Below are positions 6,164 to 13,582 of a stretch of 20,694 nt of DNA, in pieces. The notes beneath the pieces were generated by a model. It saw only the letters and a list, made by a program, of their open reading frames with translations. It had not been told where the DNA came from and ran no database searches. Origin of the DNA: Bacteroidales bacterium UBA4621 (lineage in GTDB: Bacteria; Bacteroidota; Bacteroidia; Bacteroidales; Paludibacteraceae); assembly GCA_002387325.1 (NCBI GenBank), contig DGIN01000066.1, forward strand, positions 1-20,694. Direction: 5' to 3'. Positions within the stretch are counted from its first letter, which is position 1. Each line of letters starts with the position of its first letter. The position numbers were made by a program, and so were the translations under genes.

Positions 6164-6815
6164 GGAAAAGGTCTATCACCTTTCCCATTTGTTGTTCTTT
6201 GCTCATCGTGTTATTGTCTATGACAATAGCATCATCGGCTTGGCGAAGCGGGCTTTCTGCCCGATGGGTGTCGCGATAGTCGCGATTGTTGACATCTGCC
6301 AGCACGTCAGCATACAGGGGCTGTTCACCTTTGGCTGTCAGTTCATCGAAACGACGTTGCGCACGCACTTGGGGCGAAGCGGTAAGAAACAGCTTCAATT
6401 CGGCTTCCGGAAACACGACCGTACCTATGTCGCGTCCGTCCATTACGATACCTTTCTCTTTCCCCATCGCCTGCTGTTGCGCGACCAGGAAGCATCGTAC
6501 CTCACGTATTTGCGATATCTGCGATGCCATATTGCCGACCTGAAGGGTACGGATCTGCGGTTCCACATCCTGCCCGTTGAGCATAGTATGCTGCGAGCCG
6601 TCCGCCTGCAAGGCAAAACCAATGTTTACATTGGGTAACAAGGCAATTATCTGCGCCGTATTCTCAGCATGGTGCTGCATCATATAGAGGGCGACGGCAC
6701 GGTACATTGCTCCCGTATCCACGTACATATACCCCGCATATTTTGCCAATGCTTTGGCGATGGTTGATTTGCCGCACGAAGAGTAGCCATCGATGGCAAC
6801 AACGATTTTTTTCAT
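6138..6815 (-). CDS. cmk: Cytidylate kinase
   Basis: Cmk transfers phosphate from ATP to CMP or dCMP in pyrimidine nucleotide recycling. The 225-residue product shows the P-loop GYSSCGKST (residues 10-18), the CMP-binding VDTGAMYRA motif (about 32-40), GIVMDGRDIGTVVFP in the middle and the lid region RAQRRFDEL. The length is normal. The final residues RTKNKK fall in an intergenic-type repeat and look like an acquired tail. Its ATG overlaps the porQ stop by four bases (ATGA), which indicates translational coupling and one transcript with porQ. Confidence 0.96.
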   Translation of the reverse strand: MKKIVVAIDGYSSCGKSTIAKALAKYAGYMYVDTGAMYRAVALYMMQHHAENTAQIIALLPNVNIGFALQADGSQHTMLNGQDVEPQIRTLQVGNMASQISQIREVRCFLVAQQQAMGKEKGIVMDGRDIGTVVFPEAELKLFLTASPQVRAQRRFDELTAKGEQPLYADVLADVNNRDYRDTHRAESPLRQADDAIVIDNNTMSKEQQMGKVIDLFRQRTKNKK

Positions 6816-7921
6816 TTCAACAGAGAATTTATATCGAGACTCAATCCGACCTGATAAGAGAAATTGCTCTTGGTCATTTGCGACATAGCAAAACCGAGCC
6901 GAAACTTATAGATACGCACTCCGGCACCGAAAGCGACTCCAGCCAAGGAGCGTTGGTCCACAAGATTCATTTCGGCACGGCGACGATGATTGTAACTGAC
7001 CGTAAGATAAAAACGCTCACTCTTCGGCACGATATCCACGGCAAAAATAGTATGACGGAACATCATATCGTACCATTGTACCGGTTTGGATTCGTCCGTC
7101 AACGATGGTACATCGGCGCGGTTGGTAACCTCATAACCGAGGTTCCATTGCTGGATATTGTGTATGGTCATTGAGAAGCGAAGCGGTGCATGTGCCACGC
7201 GATAACTGAGTCCCAACTGCAAGTTGATGGGAAGCATCTCGTGGTTTGTGCCTCCCTCGTCGCTGTAAAAGCCTTTTACCTGCCACCCTATATTCTGAAG
7301 CGACAATCCCAATTGGAACGTAGAATCCCGTGTCTGGTAATGCGCCCCCACATCAGCACCGAGTGCAAACGAATGGTACGCCTCATATACAGAATAGACC
7401 GGTTTGAGTGTTACTCCCACAGAAAAACACTGCCCCAATTGGCGTGCATACATTACGTCAATCAGCATATCTTTTGCCGTAAAAGTTCCTCCTGTCAGAT
7501 TTCCGTCTCCGTCAGCGTACTGCATACGTCCATAATCCAGATAATGTATACCCACTGCAAAATAGTTGGGTTTGTCAGGTTGCCCATCGCCCGCATAAGT
7601 TTTTTCTATCTTAGAACGTCCAAAATTGTAGCCATACAGCACACTGCCGAACATTGTACCCGGCAAATAGTAGGAATAGTTGAATTGCAGCACGTTATCG
7701 GTCAATGCGCCAAGTAGCGCAGGGTTATTCATTGCCATAGATATATCCCCGTCGCGCACACTCACATTGTTGCCTCCGAGGGCATTCATACGCGAAGAAA
7801 CCGGCAGTCCGAGAAACGTAAAGACACTGCTTCCGCTTCCCGTATATTGCGCCTGCACAGGCATTACCGACAAGATAACAAGACCTATGAGCGAAGCTAT
7901 ATGTAATCTATGTTTATACAA
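6812..7921 (-). CDS. porQ: Type IX secretion system outer-membrane protein PorQ
   Basis: PorQ is an outer-membrane beta-barrel of the FadL-like PorV/PorQ family. In P. gingivalis it works with PorU, PorV and PorZ in processing and attaching T9SS cargo at the cell surface. This 369-residue protein has a signal peptide (about residues 1-24, ending VQA-Q) and the PorQ signature near 36-70: FTFLGLPVSSRMNALGG, then DGDISMAMNNPALL. Many alternating beta-strand segments follow, and the protein ends in SYQVGLSLDINSLLK, like a last barrel strand. It has its own promoter at 7944-7974 and a 4-bp overlap with cmk. It lies 60 bp downstream of the BY-kinase gene on the same strand. Confidence 0.9.
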   Translation of the reverse strand: MYKHRLHIASLIGLVILSVMPVQAQYTGSGSSVFTFLGLPVSSRMNALGGNNVSVRDGDISMAMNNPALLGALTDNVLQFNYSYYLPGTMFGSVLYGYNFGRSKIEKTYAGDGQPDKPNYFAVGIHYLDYGRMQYADGDGNLTGGTFTAKDMLIDVMYARQLGQCFSVGVTLKPVYSVYEAYHSFALGADVGAHYQTRDSTFQLGLSLQNIGWQVKGFYSDEGGTNHEMLPINLQLGLSYRVAHAPLRFSMTIHNIQQWNLGYEVTNRADVPSLTDESKPVQWYDMMFRHTIFAVDIVPKSERFYLTVSYNHRRRAEMNLVDQRSLAGVAFGAGVRIYKFRLGFAMSQMTKSNFSYQVGLSLDINSLLK

Positions 7922-7943
7922 GTTGTTCCTTCTTTTGCAGCCG

Positions 7944-7974
7944 CAAAGATACTGCTTTTTTCCGAAATATCCAA
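7944..7974 (-). promoter_or_regulatory. Promoter of porQ-cmk(-ispH-pfkA)
   Basis: On the minus strand TTG (7972-7974), a 20-nt spacer and TATCTTTG (7944-7951) form a consensus Bacteroidota promoter. It fits in the 60-bp gap after the BY-kinase stop and leaves a leader of only about 16 nt before the porQ ATG. Confidence 0.78.
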
Positions 7975-7981
7975 GTGCCGC

Positions 7982-10537
7982 CTATTTTGCAGAATCGCCA
8001 TCGTCCTCATCTGCATAGTAGGAAGCGTTATCCGAAATGTCCTTATGGAGCATAACCGCCCACAGACGCTCTATCTGGTAACGGAATCTTGTTTTATTCG
8101 CTTTGCGGGGATTGCCGTAGCCATAGCCATAACCGTAACCATAGCCATATTTATAGCCATAGCCGTAGCCGTAGCCATGACGGGAATCATTAGGTATGTC
8201 GGACAAGATCAGTTCCACTTTATCGGGATTGTCCACCACTTCTGTCATCTGTGACAAGGTCTGCTTACAGAAAGACTTATTGGTCTGCATACAGCGAATG
8301 ACATACAAGCACATATCGGTTTGTTCGATAAGCGTATAAGCATCAGGAACCAGACCGATAGGCGATGTGTCCATAATGATATAGACATACTTCCGTTTCA
8401 AGTCGGCAATTAAAGTTGCCAACTCATCGGAATGGATTAATTCACCGGGGTTGGGCGGAATTGTCCCTGCACGCATCACATCGAATCCAATCTTGTCATT
8501 ATGCACTATGATATCCTCCAATACGCAATCACCAATAAGATAATTGGATACTCCGGGTCCGTTGTCCAAACCGAGTACTGTATGCACATTCGGTTTGCGC
8601 AGGTCAAGATCAACAAGCAGCGTTTTTTTACCCGTCATAGCATAGAGCGAAGCCAGATTTGTACTAAGGAATGTCTTGCCGTCACCGGATTCGGTGGAGG
8701 TCACCACCAATGTTACATTCTCTTTGCGTTTGATTATAAATTCGATGCGCGTCCGTATAGCCCGCATCATTTCGGCATACGTTGAGCGCGGATTATCACG
8801 AACAAGGGTCGGGTTGGTATGGTGTATATGGCGGAGTGTACCGATGAGACGGAACAGGTGCAGTTTCTGCACATCTTTCGGGGAACGCATTTTCGTATTG
8901 AGCAGTTCGCTCAGCACAACAAGCAGGAAAGGAATGAGCAAACCGACAAGCAAGCAAATGGTTGTAGTTTTGCTTTTGGCTTTAGAGTTGACCACAGCAG
9001 TGGTGCGTGCCTTGTCCAAAACGGTGTTATCCGGTGTATTGCTGGCCTTTTGTATCTCTGCTTCCGCCCGCTTTTGGAGGAAGAAAGTATAGTAGTTGTC
9101 GTCGATACGGTAGTTGCGCTCGATAGCCACCATCTGCAATTCCTTGGTAGGCAGGTTTTGTATCTCTTTTTCGACCTCTTTATAACGGTTTTGCAAGTCT
9201 TTTTTCTCTATTTCGAGCGAAGCACGCATACTTCCGACCACCTCGTTGATAGCCGTTTTTACATTTTCTATATCCTTGGTATATTTGGCATAATATACAT
9301 TCTTTTGGGTCAGTTCACCGCGCTGAATACGCAAGTCGTTGAGTTGCTGTACAAGGGTCATCAGCATCGGTTCGTTCAGGCCGAGGGATGTCGGGGCGAT
9401 GACCGCCCCGTTTTCGATATTGGTTTTCAGATAATTGGTGAGATAATCAAAATAGGTTTCTTTCAAGCGCAGTTCCATTGCCTGCTGGTCGTAGCCTGAG
9501 ATACGGGTCATTAACTGTCCGGCATACGAACTGACATCAACGAATTTGTTTTCCTGTCGGAAATTGGTCATAGCACCTTCGCTGGTTTCGAGAGCCGTCT
9601 GCAGATGTACCAACTGTTCGTTGATGAAGCGTATAGAATTTTCAGCGACCTCGTTTTTCTGTTCCAGGTTTTTCTGCAGAGATATATCTGCCAATTTGTC
9701 AATAAATTCACAATCCCGTTGTGGTGTTTCGCTCGTCAAGGCGAGTGCCAGCACAGTACTTCCTTCTCCGATGAAATGGAGTTGCAGTCTGCCCATAAAC
9801 TCGTTCACCAACGATTCTCTTGAGCGGAAGCGGAAATACATTTTACCGGAATTAACCATATTTCCGGTAGGCCAGACAGTAGCAGTAAACAATGGGCTGT
9901 GAATCGGTTCGCCGTATCGAGCCACAATGTTAAACGAATTTTCCTCACTTTGGTATGATACATTCATCGTGCCGTCACCGTTGAACACCATTTGAAACAT
10001 TGCATCATATCCGCGCGGGTCAATATCAGTCGTTTCTATGGTAATCGGGGTTTGGCGATAGAGGTTTCTTGTTTTGAAGCGTCCCTGTGTGATGTACTCT
10101 GTCCGCATAAACGGCAGCGAGTCCACAACGCGGCACATCAGGTCATATGAACCAAGCATTATGACCTGGTTATTCACATTGCGATAGCCAGCGTCCACTC
10201 CAAAGCCCTGCATCAAGACCGAATTGGAAGTGCTATACCCCATTGTTTCTTTGATGATTATAGTTCCTTGCGAGTAGTAGGATGGCAGCCAGCGGCGGTT
10301 TTTCAGCATTGCCGCACCGAGTGCGATAACGACACCTATGACAAACAGATACCAATAATGGAGGAACAGCATCACCCACTCCATGATATTGAAATTGGGT
10401 TGCCCTTCCTCTCCATTGCTATCGGGGTCGTTGGGATTGTAACCGTTAGCATAGTATTGTCCGTTGCCATAGGATGTATTTCCCCCATAGAGGTAGTTGC
10501 TATTACCCGTCTGCGTATATTGTTGATTAGAATCCAT
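7982..10537 (-). CDS. Wzc-like BY-kinase: polysaccharide chain-length determinant / tyrosine autokinase
   Basis: This inner-membrane protein combines a Wzz-type periplasmic domain with a cytoplasmic tyrosine kinase and controls polymerisation and export of surface polysaccharide together with an OPX channel. Features of the 851 residues: a Gly/Asn/Tyr-rich cytoplasmic N-terminus (1-50), TM1 (about 54-77), a long helical periplasmic region (about 280-500, rich in coiled-coil-like E/Q/L), TM2 (about 524-545), and the BY-kinase domain. The kinase has Walker A SGDGKT (K621), Walker A' LLVDLDLRKP (640-649) and Walker B IIMDTSP (D723). A Tyr cluster of ten YG-type repeats (787-808) is the likely autophosphorylation tail. 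Unusually, 43 further residues follow the cluster. The gene lies 6 bp downstream of the second OPX gene in one operon. Confidence 0.93.
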   Translation of the reverse strand: MDSNQQYTQTGNSNYLYGGNTSYGNGQYYANGYNPNDPDSNGEEGQPNFNIMEWVMLFLHYWYLFVIGVVIALGAAMLKNRRWLPSYYSQGTIIIKETMGYSTSNSVLMQGFGVDAGYRNVNNQVIMLGSYDLMCRVVDSLPFMRTEYITQGRFKTRNLYRQTPITIETTDIDPRGYDAMFQMVFNGDGTMNVSYQSEENSFNIVARYGEPIHSPLFTATVWPTGNMVNSGKMYFRFRSRESLVNEFMGRLQLHFIGEGSTVLALALTSETPQRDCEFIDKLADISLQKNLEQKNEVAENSIRFINEQLVHLQTALETSEGAMTNFRQENKFVDVSSYAGQLMTRISGYDQQAMELRLKETYFDYLTNYLKTNIENGAVIAPTSLGLNEPMLMTLVQQLNDLRIQRGELTQKNVYYAKYTKDIENVKTAINEVVGSMRASLEIEKKDLQNRYKEVEKEIQNLPTKELQMVAIERNYRIDDNYYTFFLQKRAEAEIQKASNTPDNTVLDKARTTAVVNSKAKSKTTTICLLVGLLIPFLLVVLSELLNTKMRSPKDVQKLHLFRLIGTLRHIHHTNPTLVRDNPRSTYAEMMRAIRTRIEFIIKRKENVTLVVTSTESGDGKTFLSTNLASLYAMTGKKTLLVDLDLRKPNVHTVLGLDNGPGVSNYLIGDCVLEDIIVHNDKIGFDVMRAGTIPPNPGELIHSDELATLIADLKRKYVYIIMDTSPIGLVPDAYTLIEQTDMCLYVIRCMQTNKSFCKQTLSQMTEVVDNPDKVELILSDIPNDSRHGYGYGYGYKYGYGYGYGYGYGNPRKANKTRFRYQIERLWAVMLHKDISDNASYYADEDDGDSAK
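8115..8180 (-). repeat. Hexanucleotide tandem repeat encoding the Gly-Tyr tail
   Basis: Eleven degenerate units of CCRTAR (plus strand) encode (Gly-Tyr)n with a single Lys interruption. Unit gain or loss by slippage would add or remove Tyr-Gly pairs without shifting frame, so tail length may vary between strains. Confidence 0.85.
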
Positions 10538-10543
10538 CGGTTG

Positions 10544-11323
10544 TTATTTTGAATTTGGAATAAGCATTGTATAGTTAAGCACGGTAACAAGCAGCGATAC
10601 CGAACCGGTTATCAAGCCGAGGAACCCCGTGTAACTGGCGGTTTTGAAAAAACTATCCTTGGTACGTGCCACATAGATGACATCGTTTGGATAGACATAG
10701 TAGTATTTCGAATCAATGATTGAATTGGTACGAATATCGAATTCCAGCACTTCCGGTTCCGCCCCGTCGTGCGGTCGGATGATACGGACGTGCTTACGGT
10801 CTCCCGAGTTCATCAAATCGCCGGTCATAGCTAGTGCCTGAAAGATATTGAGTTTTTCCTTATATACATAATACTCACCGGAATTGATGTCTCCGATAAC
10901 GGTAAAGTATTTGTTGTAGAGTGCGAGTTTTACGTCCGCATCGGGTATTATCTCCCGAAAAGCGGCACGAAGTGTATCTTGTGCCTGTTCGACCGTCAAT
11001 CCAGCGACACGGACAGGTTGCAGAAACGGCACATCAATTGTTCCGTCGGAATACACCCGATACGAATTGGCATACTGCCCCGCCATATTCTGATTGTTCC
11101 CCATAATGGATTTGGAGATAGTCTCGTCCATTGTAATGAGACGGTAGATGATTTCGTCATTCACCCGGATTTTATACGGTACATACTCTGCGCTGTCGTA
11201 TTGCGGCAGCCGGTTGCACTTGTTAGGTTGTTGCAGGAGACCTATTTCACGGTGAGTATAGCAACTTGTCATTGCAGCACCCAAGGCACAAAGAAAACAG
11301 AAATAGAACAGTTTTTTCATCAT
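10544..11323 (-). CDS. Outer-membrane polysaccharide export (OPX/Wza-like) lipoprotein, second copy
   Basis: The 259-residue protein is a predicted lipoprotein: a hydrophobic N-terminus ends in the lipobox MTSC with C21. A Poly_export domain follows (PYKIRVNDEIIYRLIT ... YRVYSDGTIDVPFLQPVRVAGLTVEQAQDTL). Then comes one SLBB-type domain (FTVIGDINSGEYYVYKEKLNIFQALAMTG, in two parts; YVYPNDVIYVART). A C-terminal hydrophobic segment (about 230-255) could form the outer-membrane helix typical of Wza-like channels. Its start overlaps the stop of the first OPX gene by 4 bp. It is clearly paralogous to that gene, for example in the shared KEK(M/L)xIF(E/Q)ALAM(A/T)GD block and YYYVxPND. It is shorter than E. 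coli Wza, as usual for single-SLBB Bacteroidota forms. The pair may form a mixed channel or serve different glycans. Confidence 0.88.
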   Translation of the reverse strand: MMKKLFYFCFLCALGAAMTSCYTHREIGLLQQPNKCNRLPQYDSAEYVPYKIRVNDEIIYRLITMDETISKSIMGNNQNMAGQYANSYRVYSDGTIDVPFLQPVRVAGLTVEQAQDTLRAAFREIIPDADVKLALYNKYFTVIGDINSGEYYVYKEKLNIFQALAMTGDLMNSGDRKHVRIIRPHDGAEPEVLEFDIRTNSIIDSKYYYVYPNDVIYVARTKDSFFKTASYTGFLGLITGSVSLLVTVLNYTMLIPNSK

Positions 11324-12168
11324 TTGCCTCCTACTTTTTGTGACAGGTTGATACAGGTCTGCACTACCGAATAGACAAACACCCCGAACGATACAGTAGT
11401 TGCCACTACGCTTACCGCCGTGGCCGCCGAGTTGATACCGAACTGGTATCCTCCTATTTTATGAATATAAATAATATCGTTCGGTTCGACATAGTAGTAT
11501 TCAGAGTTGATGATATCTTTTGAGCGTACATCGAACGTTTTAATGACGGTATGTCCGTCTTTTTCACGCACAAGTTTGATTTCCGCCCTGTCTCCAAATT
11601 CGCCGATGTCCCCCGCCATAGCGAGTGCTTCAAAGATTGTCATTTTCTCTTTGGTGATGGCGTATCTACCGCTCTGCATACCGATAATAGAGAATGAGCG
11701 TTGTACGATATTCACCTCGACAGAGACAGAGGAGAAACCAGGTATTTCTTTCATGAGAGTACTCAGTTCGCTTTCCAACTTGTGTTTAACCTCACGGGTT
11801 GTCAGCCCTTTGACCTGCACTTTGCCTATGGTAGGGAAATCGATATATCCCTCATTATCGACCAAGTAGGTGTAAAGATCATACGCTCCGTTCACGCTAC
11901 CGCTGTTACTCTGTTGCCGAAGGTAACTGCTATTGCCTCCTGCATTGTACATCTGTGTGATTTTGGGGTCTAACGAATAGACGTAGATATAGAGCCTGTC
12001 TCCCTCACGCAGTGTGTAGTCTTCAAAACTGATAGTATCGGCATAATGCGGGATATGTCTGTCCGGCTCCTGCATATAGTTCACTTTGCGAGCCGTAATA
12101 CAAGAAGATAGTGCACTGCACAGAGCGCAGAGTATAAATAAGATATGTATCCGTTGGATCATTTTCAA
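11320..12168 (-). CDS. Outer-membrane polysaccharide export (OPX/Wza-like) lipoprotein, first copy
   Basis: This 282-residue predicted lipoprotein has a signal sequence ending in the lipobox LSSC (C23). The Poly_export domain is in the first half (FEDYTLREGDRLYIYVYSLD; YLVDNEGYIDFPTIGKVQVKG), followed by an SLBB-like domain (FSIIGMQSGRYAITKEKMTI; FEALAMAGD; YYYVEPNDIIYI). A hydrophobic C-terminal segment (about 247-272) is suited to an outer-membrane helix. Compared with the second copy it has an extra Asn/Ser/Gly-rich insert near residues 75-95. It lies 9 bp downstream of the sugar dehydrogenase gene and overlaps the next OPX gene by 4 bp, so transcription and translation are coupled. OPX proteins carry polysaccharide from the BY-kinase/Wzx-Wzy side through the outer membrane. 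Confidence 0.9.
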   Translation of the reverse strand: MKMIQRIHILFILCALCSALSSCITARKVNYMQEPDRHIPHYADTISFEDYTLREGDRLYIYVYSLDPKITQMYNAGGNSSYLRQQSNSGSVNGAYDLYTYLVDNEGYIDFPTIGKVQVKGLTTREVKHKLESELSTLMKEIPGFSSVSVEVNIVQRSFSIIGMQSGRYAITKEKMTIFEALAMAGDIGEFGDRAEIKLVREKDGHTVIKTFDVRSKDIINSEYYYVEPNDIIYIHKIGGYQFGINSAATAVSVVATTVSFGVFVYSVVQTCINLSQKVGGK

Positions 12169-12177
12169 GCGTTATTT

Positions 12178-13164
12178 TCAGCGTTTTTCATCCCATCCGA
12201 ACGGGTGTCTGGCAAGGGGGAGTTTAGCAAGCGGGTGGTAGTCTCCGACCAGTCCGACGGGGTCGGCATGACGTATTTGGCTGACTATCTCGATACAGGG
12301 TCGTGCTTCGGATATACGGAAGCCGTTGCCTGCGAGTATATGTTTGTAGCTCTCGGTATGCAGTTCGGTGAAGCCCTGACTGAATTCGAATTCCTCTCCG
12401 TCGATGTTCAAAGTGCGATAGGTGCGTTTTTCGCCTTGCACGGCATTGGGGGGGAGACATTCCGCATTGATACTCAGAAAATAGCGCACGCGTGCCTGTT
12501 TGAGTTCCAGATAGCCCGCCACACGGTCGAATGACATCACATGGACGATGTTCTTCTGCACCGGTCCGAAAATCCATTGCAGCATATCATAGAAATGCAC
12601 GCCGATATTGGTAGCGATACCGCCCGCTTTGTGTATATCGCCTTTCCAAGAACTATAGTACCACTTTCCGCGGCCGGTGATATAAGTCAAGTCCACATCA
12701 TAGATTTTGTCTTCGGGTCCGTTCTTGACCTTCTCGCGGAGTGCTTTAATCTTGTCGTGCAGACGGAGTTGCAGGATTGTATATGCCTGGTGTCCGCTCT
12801 CCTGTTCCAGTTCCAGAAGGTTGTCGATATTATAGGGGTTGAGCACCAGCGGTTTCTCGCAAATCACGTTGCAGCCGAGTCGCAGGCCGTAGCGTATGAA
12901 GGCATCGTGGGTATAATTGGGCGTACAGACAGAGACCCATGAAAGCGGGTTGTCCGTCCGCATCTGTTTGGAGCAGAACCGGTCGAACTGCTCGTTCTCG
13001 GTAAAGAAAGAGCAATCGGGGAAACTGCTATCCAGACGCCCGACCGAGTCGAACTTGTCATACGCCACCATCAGGTTGTTTCCAGTATCGGCGATAGCCT
13101 TTATGTGTCTCGGAGCGATATATCCTGCTGCGCCGATAAGTGCGAAATTTTTAGGATTTTCCAT
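12178..13164 (-). CDS. wlbA: WlbA/WbpB-like UDP-N-acetyl-2-amino-2-deoxyglucuronate dehydrogenase (Gfo/Idh/MocA family)
   Basis: This cytoplasmic NAD-dependent enzyme oxidises C3 of UDP-GlcNAcA, a step towards UDP-2,3-diacetamido uronic acids. The 328-residue protein has a Rossmann start FALIGAAGYIAPRHIKAI (residues 7-24) and the catalytic motif CEKPL (K104). It also has the central block DVDLTYITGRGKWYYSSWKG and H190 in GGIATNIGVHFYDML. The near-complete resemblance to WlbA/WbpB, including NIVHVMSFDRVAGYLE and the end GDYHPLAKLPLARHPFGW, makes the subfamily likely. The partner genes for the 6-dehydrogenase, aminotransferase, acetyltransferase and epimerase are not in the window. It is the first gene of the operon with two OPX genes and the BY-kinase, with its own promoter and a leader of about 14 nt. 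In P. gingivalis the Wbp pathway supplies the sugar that links T9SS cargo to A-LPS. Confidence 0.87.
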   Translation of the reverse strand: MENPKNFALIGAAGYIAPRHIKAIADTGNNLMVAYDKFDSVGRLDSSFPDCSFFTENEQFDRFCSKQMRTDNPLSWVSVCTPNYTHDAFIRYGLRLGCNVICEKPLVLNPYNIDNLLELEQESGHQAYTILQLRLHDKIKALREKVKNGPEDKIYDVDLTYITGRGKWYYSSWKGDIHKAGGIATNIGVHFYDMLQWIFGPVQKNIVHVMSFDRVAGYLELKQARVRYFLSINAECLPPNAVQGEKRTYRTLNIDGEEFEFSQGFTELHTESYKHILAGNGFRISEARPCIEIVSQIRHADPVGLVGDYHPLAKLPLARHPFGWDEKR

Positions 13165-13184
13165 TTTATTCCAGATTTAGCGTG

Positions 13185-13215
13185 CAAAGTTACAAAAAAA
13201 AATAAACATATACAA
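13185..13215 (-). promoter_or_regulatory. Promoter of the wlbA-OPX-OPX-BY-kinase operon
   Basis: On the minus strand TTG (13213-13215) is followed after exactly 20 nt by TAACTTTG (13185-13192). It lies just upstream of the wlbA ATG, and no further promoter was seen before porQ, so it probably drives all four genes. Confidence 0.78.
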
Positions 13216-13402
13216 GTACTTGGCAGAAGTTCTACGAATTGCAGGCTCAACAAGCGACTTTATACATTTCCATAGGGCAAGGGCATCAAGGCAATGTTTA
13301 TGCAGTTTATATAGTATTTGTAGTGCATAAAGTGCATAAAAAGCAGGCTTATCCTGTCGAAAAAAGCCTTTTCTTTCTACGTCTTTTTTACGTAATGGGT
13401 AT
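13216..13402. other. Spacer with inverted repeats, no supported gene
   Basis: The stretch is AT-rich and holds repeated GTGCATAAA words (13323-13341) and the left arm of a 14-bp inverted repeat. A possible weak hairpin is AGGCTT (13345-13350) with AAGCCT (13364-13369); on the minus strand it is followed by a short T-rich tract and might terminate the PH gene transcript. No coding frame is convincing. Confidence 0.45.
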
Positions 13403-13436
13403 ATGGAGGTGGCGGGATTGCTTAAACTGCATAAAC
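13296..13436. repeat. 14-bp perfect inverted repeat bounding a 141-bp segment
   Basis: GTTTATGCAGTTTA (13296-13309) has an exact reverse complement at 13423-13436, with 113 bp between. Related GTGCATAAA words occur inside. It could be a transcribed long stem, a small non-autonomous element or recombination debris. No target-site duplication is evident. Confidence 0.6.
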
Positions 13437-13582
13437 GTCGTTTTGATGCGCCTGCCCCAACCTGTTTTGAGTTTACCAATTACGCCATCGAAAGCAAAAA
13501 GTACAAAACCGACTGGCAGCCCACGCTTTTCGAGACGTCCAATCCGCTCTTTGACACAGACAAGACACGCGTGCATCGATGA
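13403..13582 (+). CDS. Possible small gene or gene fragment, unknown function
   Basis: A 59-codon plus-strand frame begins MEVAGLLKLHKRRFDAP and continues through FEFTNYAIESKKYKTDWQP to a TGA at 13580-13582. I do not recognise it. Its codon choice (ACC, TAC, ATC, GAC, AAG, CAG, CTC) resembles the strong genes of the window, and its composition looks protein-like, better than the overlapping minus-strand tail of the PH gene. The frame stays open upstream of the ATG to a TAA near 13337, which would suit a truncated remnant. No TAnnTTTG promoter was found. It may be a real small protein, a decayed gene end, or chance. Confidence 0.25.
   Translation: MEVAGLLKLHKRRFDAPAPTCFEFTNYAIESKKYKTDWQPTLFETSNPLFDTDKTRVHR

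Noticed and set aside
5473..6638. Plus-strand frames of 201 and 254 codons opposite ispH and cmk
   Set aside because: Both are antisense to intact enzymes with complete active sites, and no promoter is visible.
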